From: JBBEDC01 sp040881505
GTDB lineage: Bacteria > Patescibacteriota > Andersenbacteria > UBA10190
Reading direction: 5' to 3'
Length of the DNA stretch: 5,796 nt
Assembly: GCA_040881505.1 (NCBI GenBank)
Contig: JBBEDC010000017.1
Location: 1-5,796 of the forward strand
In this document: positions 4,849-5,796 of the stretch, in pieces
Layout of the letters: each line of letters begins with the position of its first letter
Position numbering within the stretch: position 1 is the first letter of the stretch
The notes under the pieces: model-generated
The model's database searches: none
The model's input: only the letters and a program-made list of their open reading frames with translations
Told to the model about the DNA's origin: nothing
Position numbers and translations under genes: made by a program

Positions 4849-5796
4849 CTATTCCGTCTCAACATCGAGCTTAATATGTAGTTCACGCAGCTGCTTTTCG
4901 TCCACAGCCGACGGCGCGTTCATCATAACGTCTTGCGCCCGTCCGTTTTTTGGAAATGCGTAAATATCGCGGATACTTGGTACGTCCATAAGTACCATTA
5001 AGAGGCGATCAACTCCCGGAGCAGATCCTCCATGTGGTGGGGCGCCGAACTCAAAGGCTCGGATCATAGCTCCAAATTTTTCATCTACCTGTTCTTTCGT
5101 GTATCCGGCTATCTCAAACGCTTTGTACATAATGTCCGGCCGGTGATTTCTGATAGCGCCAGAGCTCATTTCAAATCCATTTAACACTAAGTCATACTGG
5201 TGCGCCAGGATGTGAATCGGATCTTTGGATACGAGTGCTTCCATTCCCCCCTGAGGCATTGAAAAAGGATTATGCGAGAAGTCGATCTTTCCTTCTGCCT
5301 CATTAAATTCGTACATCGGGAAATCCACAACCCAGCACCAAGCCGCCTTGTTCGAATCTTTGAGGTTGAGCTTCGTGGCAGCCAGGTCGCGCACTGCTCC
5401 CAATGCTTTACATACTGCCAGCCACGCGTCAGCACCGAAGAAGATCGCATCTCCCTTTTTCGCCCCTACTTTATCAGCGATGCTTTGAGCCGTATCTGCG
5501 CCTAGGTATTTAATGATAGGAGATTCAAGTTCGTCACGAACAAGAATATATGCCAGTCCCTTGGCGCCGTGCTCTTTGGCCTTTTCTGTTAACTCATCGA
5601 TGTCCTTGCGAGAAAATGCCGCTCCGCCTGCAACGTGCAGGGCGTGAACCACTCCCCCATTTTCAACCGCTCCGGCAAACACGGAGAATTTTGAATCTTT
5701 TACCAGATCAGAAACATCTGAAATATGCAATTCATATCGTATGTCCGGCTTATCACTACCATATTTTGTCATTGCCTCTTTCCAGGGAATACGCGG
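4849..5796 (-). CDS. aspS: aspartate-tRNA ligase, C-terminal part (N-terminus beyond the window)
   Basis: AspRS charges tRNA with aspartate. The visible 315 residues are roughly the C-terminal half of a bacterial-type enzyme (usually near 590). The frame stays open to the right edge, beginning PRIPWKEAMTKYGSDKPDIR, which matches the conserved YGSDKPD segment of the catalytic core (12-18 of the visible part). Next comes the bacterial GAD insertion domain (about 35-140, including VFAGAVENGGVVHALHV), then WCWVVDFPMYEF, HNPFSMP, SSGAIRNHRPDIM, and class II motif 3 at about 251-265 (GAPPHGGSAPGVDRL), ending AFPKNGRAQD and NAPSAV. No frameshift is seen. It ends with TAG. The anticodon-binding domain and motifs 1-2 are outside the window, so whether it also charges tRNA-Asn cannot be judged. 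It leads the operon with the S41 protease. Confidence 0.96.
   Translation of the reverse strand, partial: PRIPWKEAMTKYGSDKPDIRYELHISDVSDLVKDSKFSVFAGAVENGGVVHALHVAGGAAFSRKDIDELTEKAKEHGAKGLAYILVRDELESPIIKYLGADTAQSIADKVGAKKGDAIFFGADAWLAVCKALGAVRDLAATKLNLKDSNKAAWCWVVDFPMYEFNEAEGKIDFSHNPFSMPQGGMEALVSKDPIHILAHQYDLVLNGFEMSSGAIRNHRPDIMYKAFEIAGYTKEQVDEKFGAMIRAFEFGAPPHGGSAPGVDRLLMVLMDVPSIRDIYAFPKNGRAQDVMMNAPSAVDEKQLRELHIKLDVETE

Noticed and set aside
1..5796. CRISPR, insertion sequence, tRNA, riboswitch or toxin-antitoxin elements
   Set aside because: I found no spaced direct repeats, transposase-like products, cloverleaf sequence or recognisable aptamer. The small genes do not form an overlapping toxin-antitoxin-like pair.

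Overview
The window looks like a compact bacterial chromosome segment of housekeeping genes interspersed with small unrecognised genes. Base composition is mixed: core genes such as pyrG are A+T-leaning, while one small gene near the left end is clearly G+C-rich. The PyrG sequence variants (for example FDQYINIDAGTLNP instead of the usual DPYxNxDPGTMSP), bL9 away from its usual rpsF-ssb-rpsR neighbours, tight spacing and small orphan proteins together suggest a Patescibacteria/CPR lineage (Parcubacteria-like). This is an inference from family knowledge, not a demonstrated assignment. The standard code fits: every recognised gene is full length with TAA or TAG stops.

Left end (1-752): positions 1-219 are ambiguous. 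A minus-strand frame open to the window edge has coding-like codon structure. The plus strand of the same stretch instead offers a possible gene tail ending at 95, a hairpin plus T-tract at 102-131, and a near-consensus sigma70-type promoter at 169-197. Next on the plus strand is a G+C-rich, Cys/His-rich hypothetical gene (300-704) with its own intrinsic terminator, which overlaps the 3' end of the convergent pyrG.

Centre (732-3346): bL9 (rplI) and CTP synthase (pyrG) form a two-gene minus-strand unit with only three bases between them. A 122-bp divergent intergenic region separates rplI from a plus-strand gene for a 102-residue acidic unknown protein, which ends in a clean terminator. A second terminator in the opposite direction follows almost at once and belongs to the next operon.

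Right part (3323-5796): a minus-strand operon reads aspS (C-terminal half only, running off the right edge), then an S41 carboxy-terminal processing protease with a membrane anchor and PDZ domain, then a 64-residue unknown protein with a perfect Shine-Dalgarno sequence, then the terminator. The protease acts outside the cytoplasmic membrane. AspRS, bL9 and PyrG serve translation and nucleotide supply in the cytoplasm.

No tRNA, rRNA, CRISPR array, insertion sequence or recognised defence system is visible. I do not see a clear new system. The best leads are the G+C-rich Cys/His-rich orphan gene with its leader region, the unusual rplI-pyrG coupling, and the strong preference for TAG stops.
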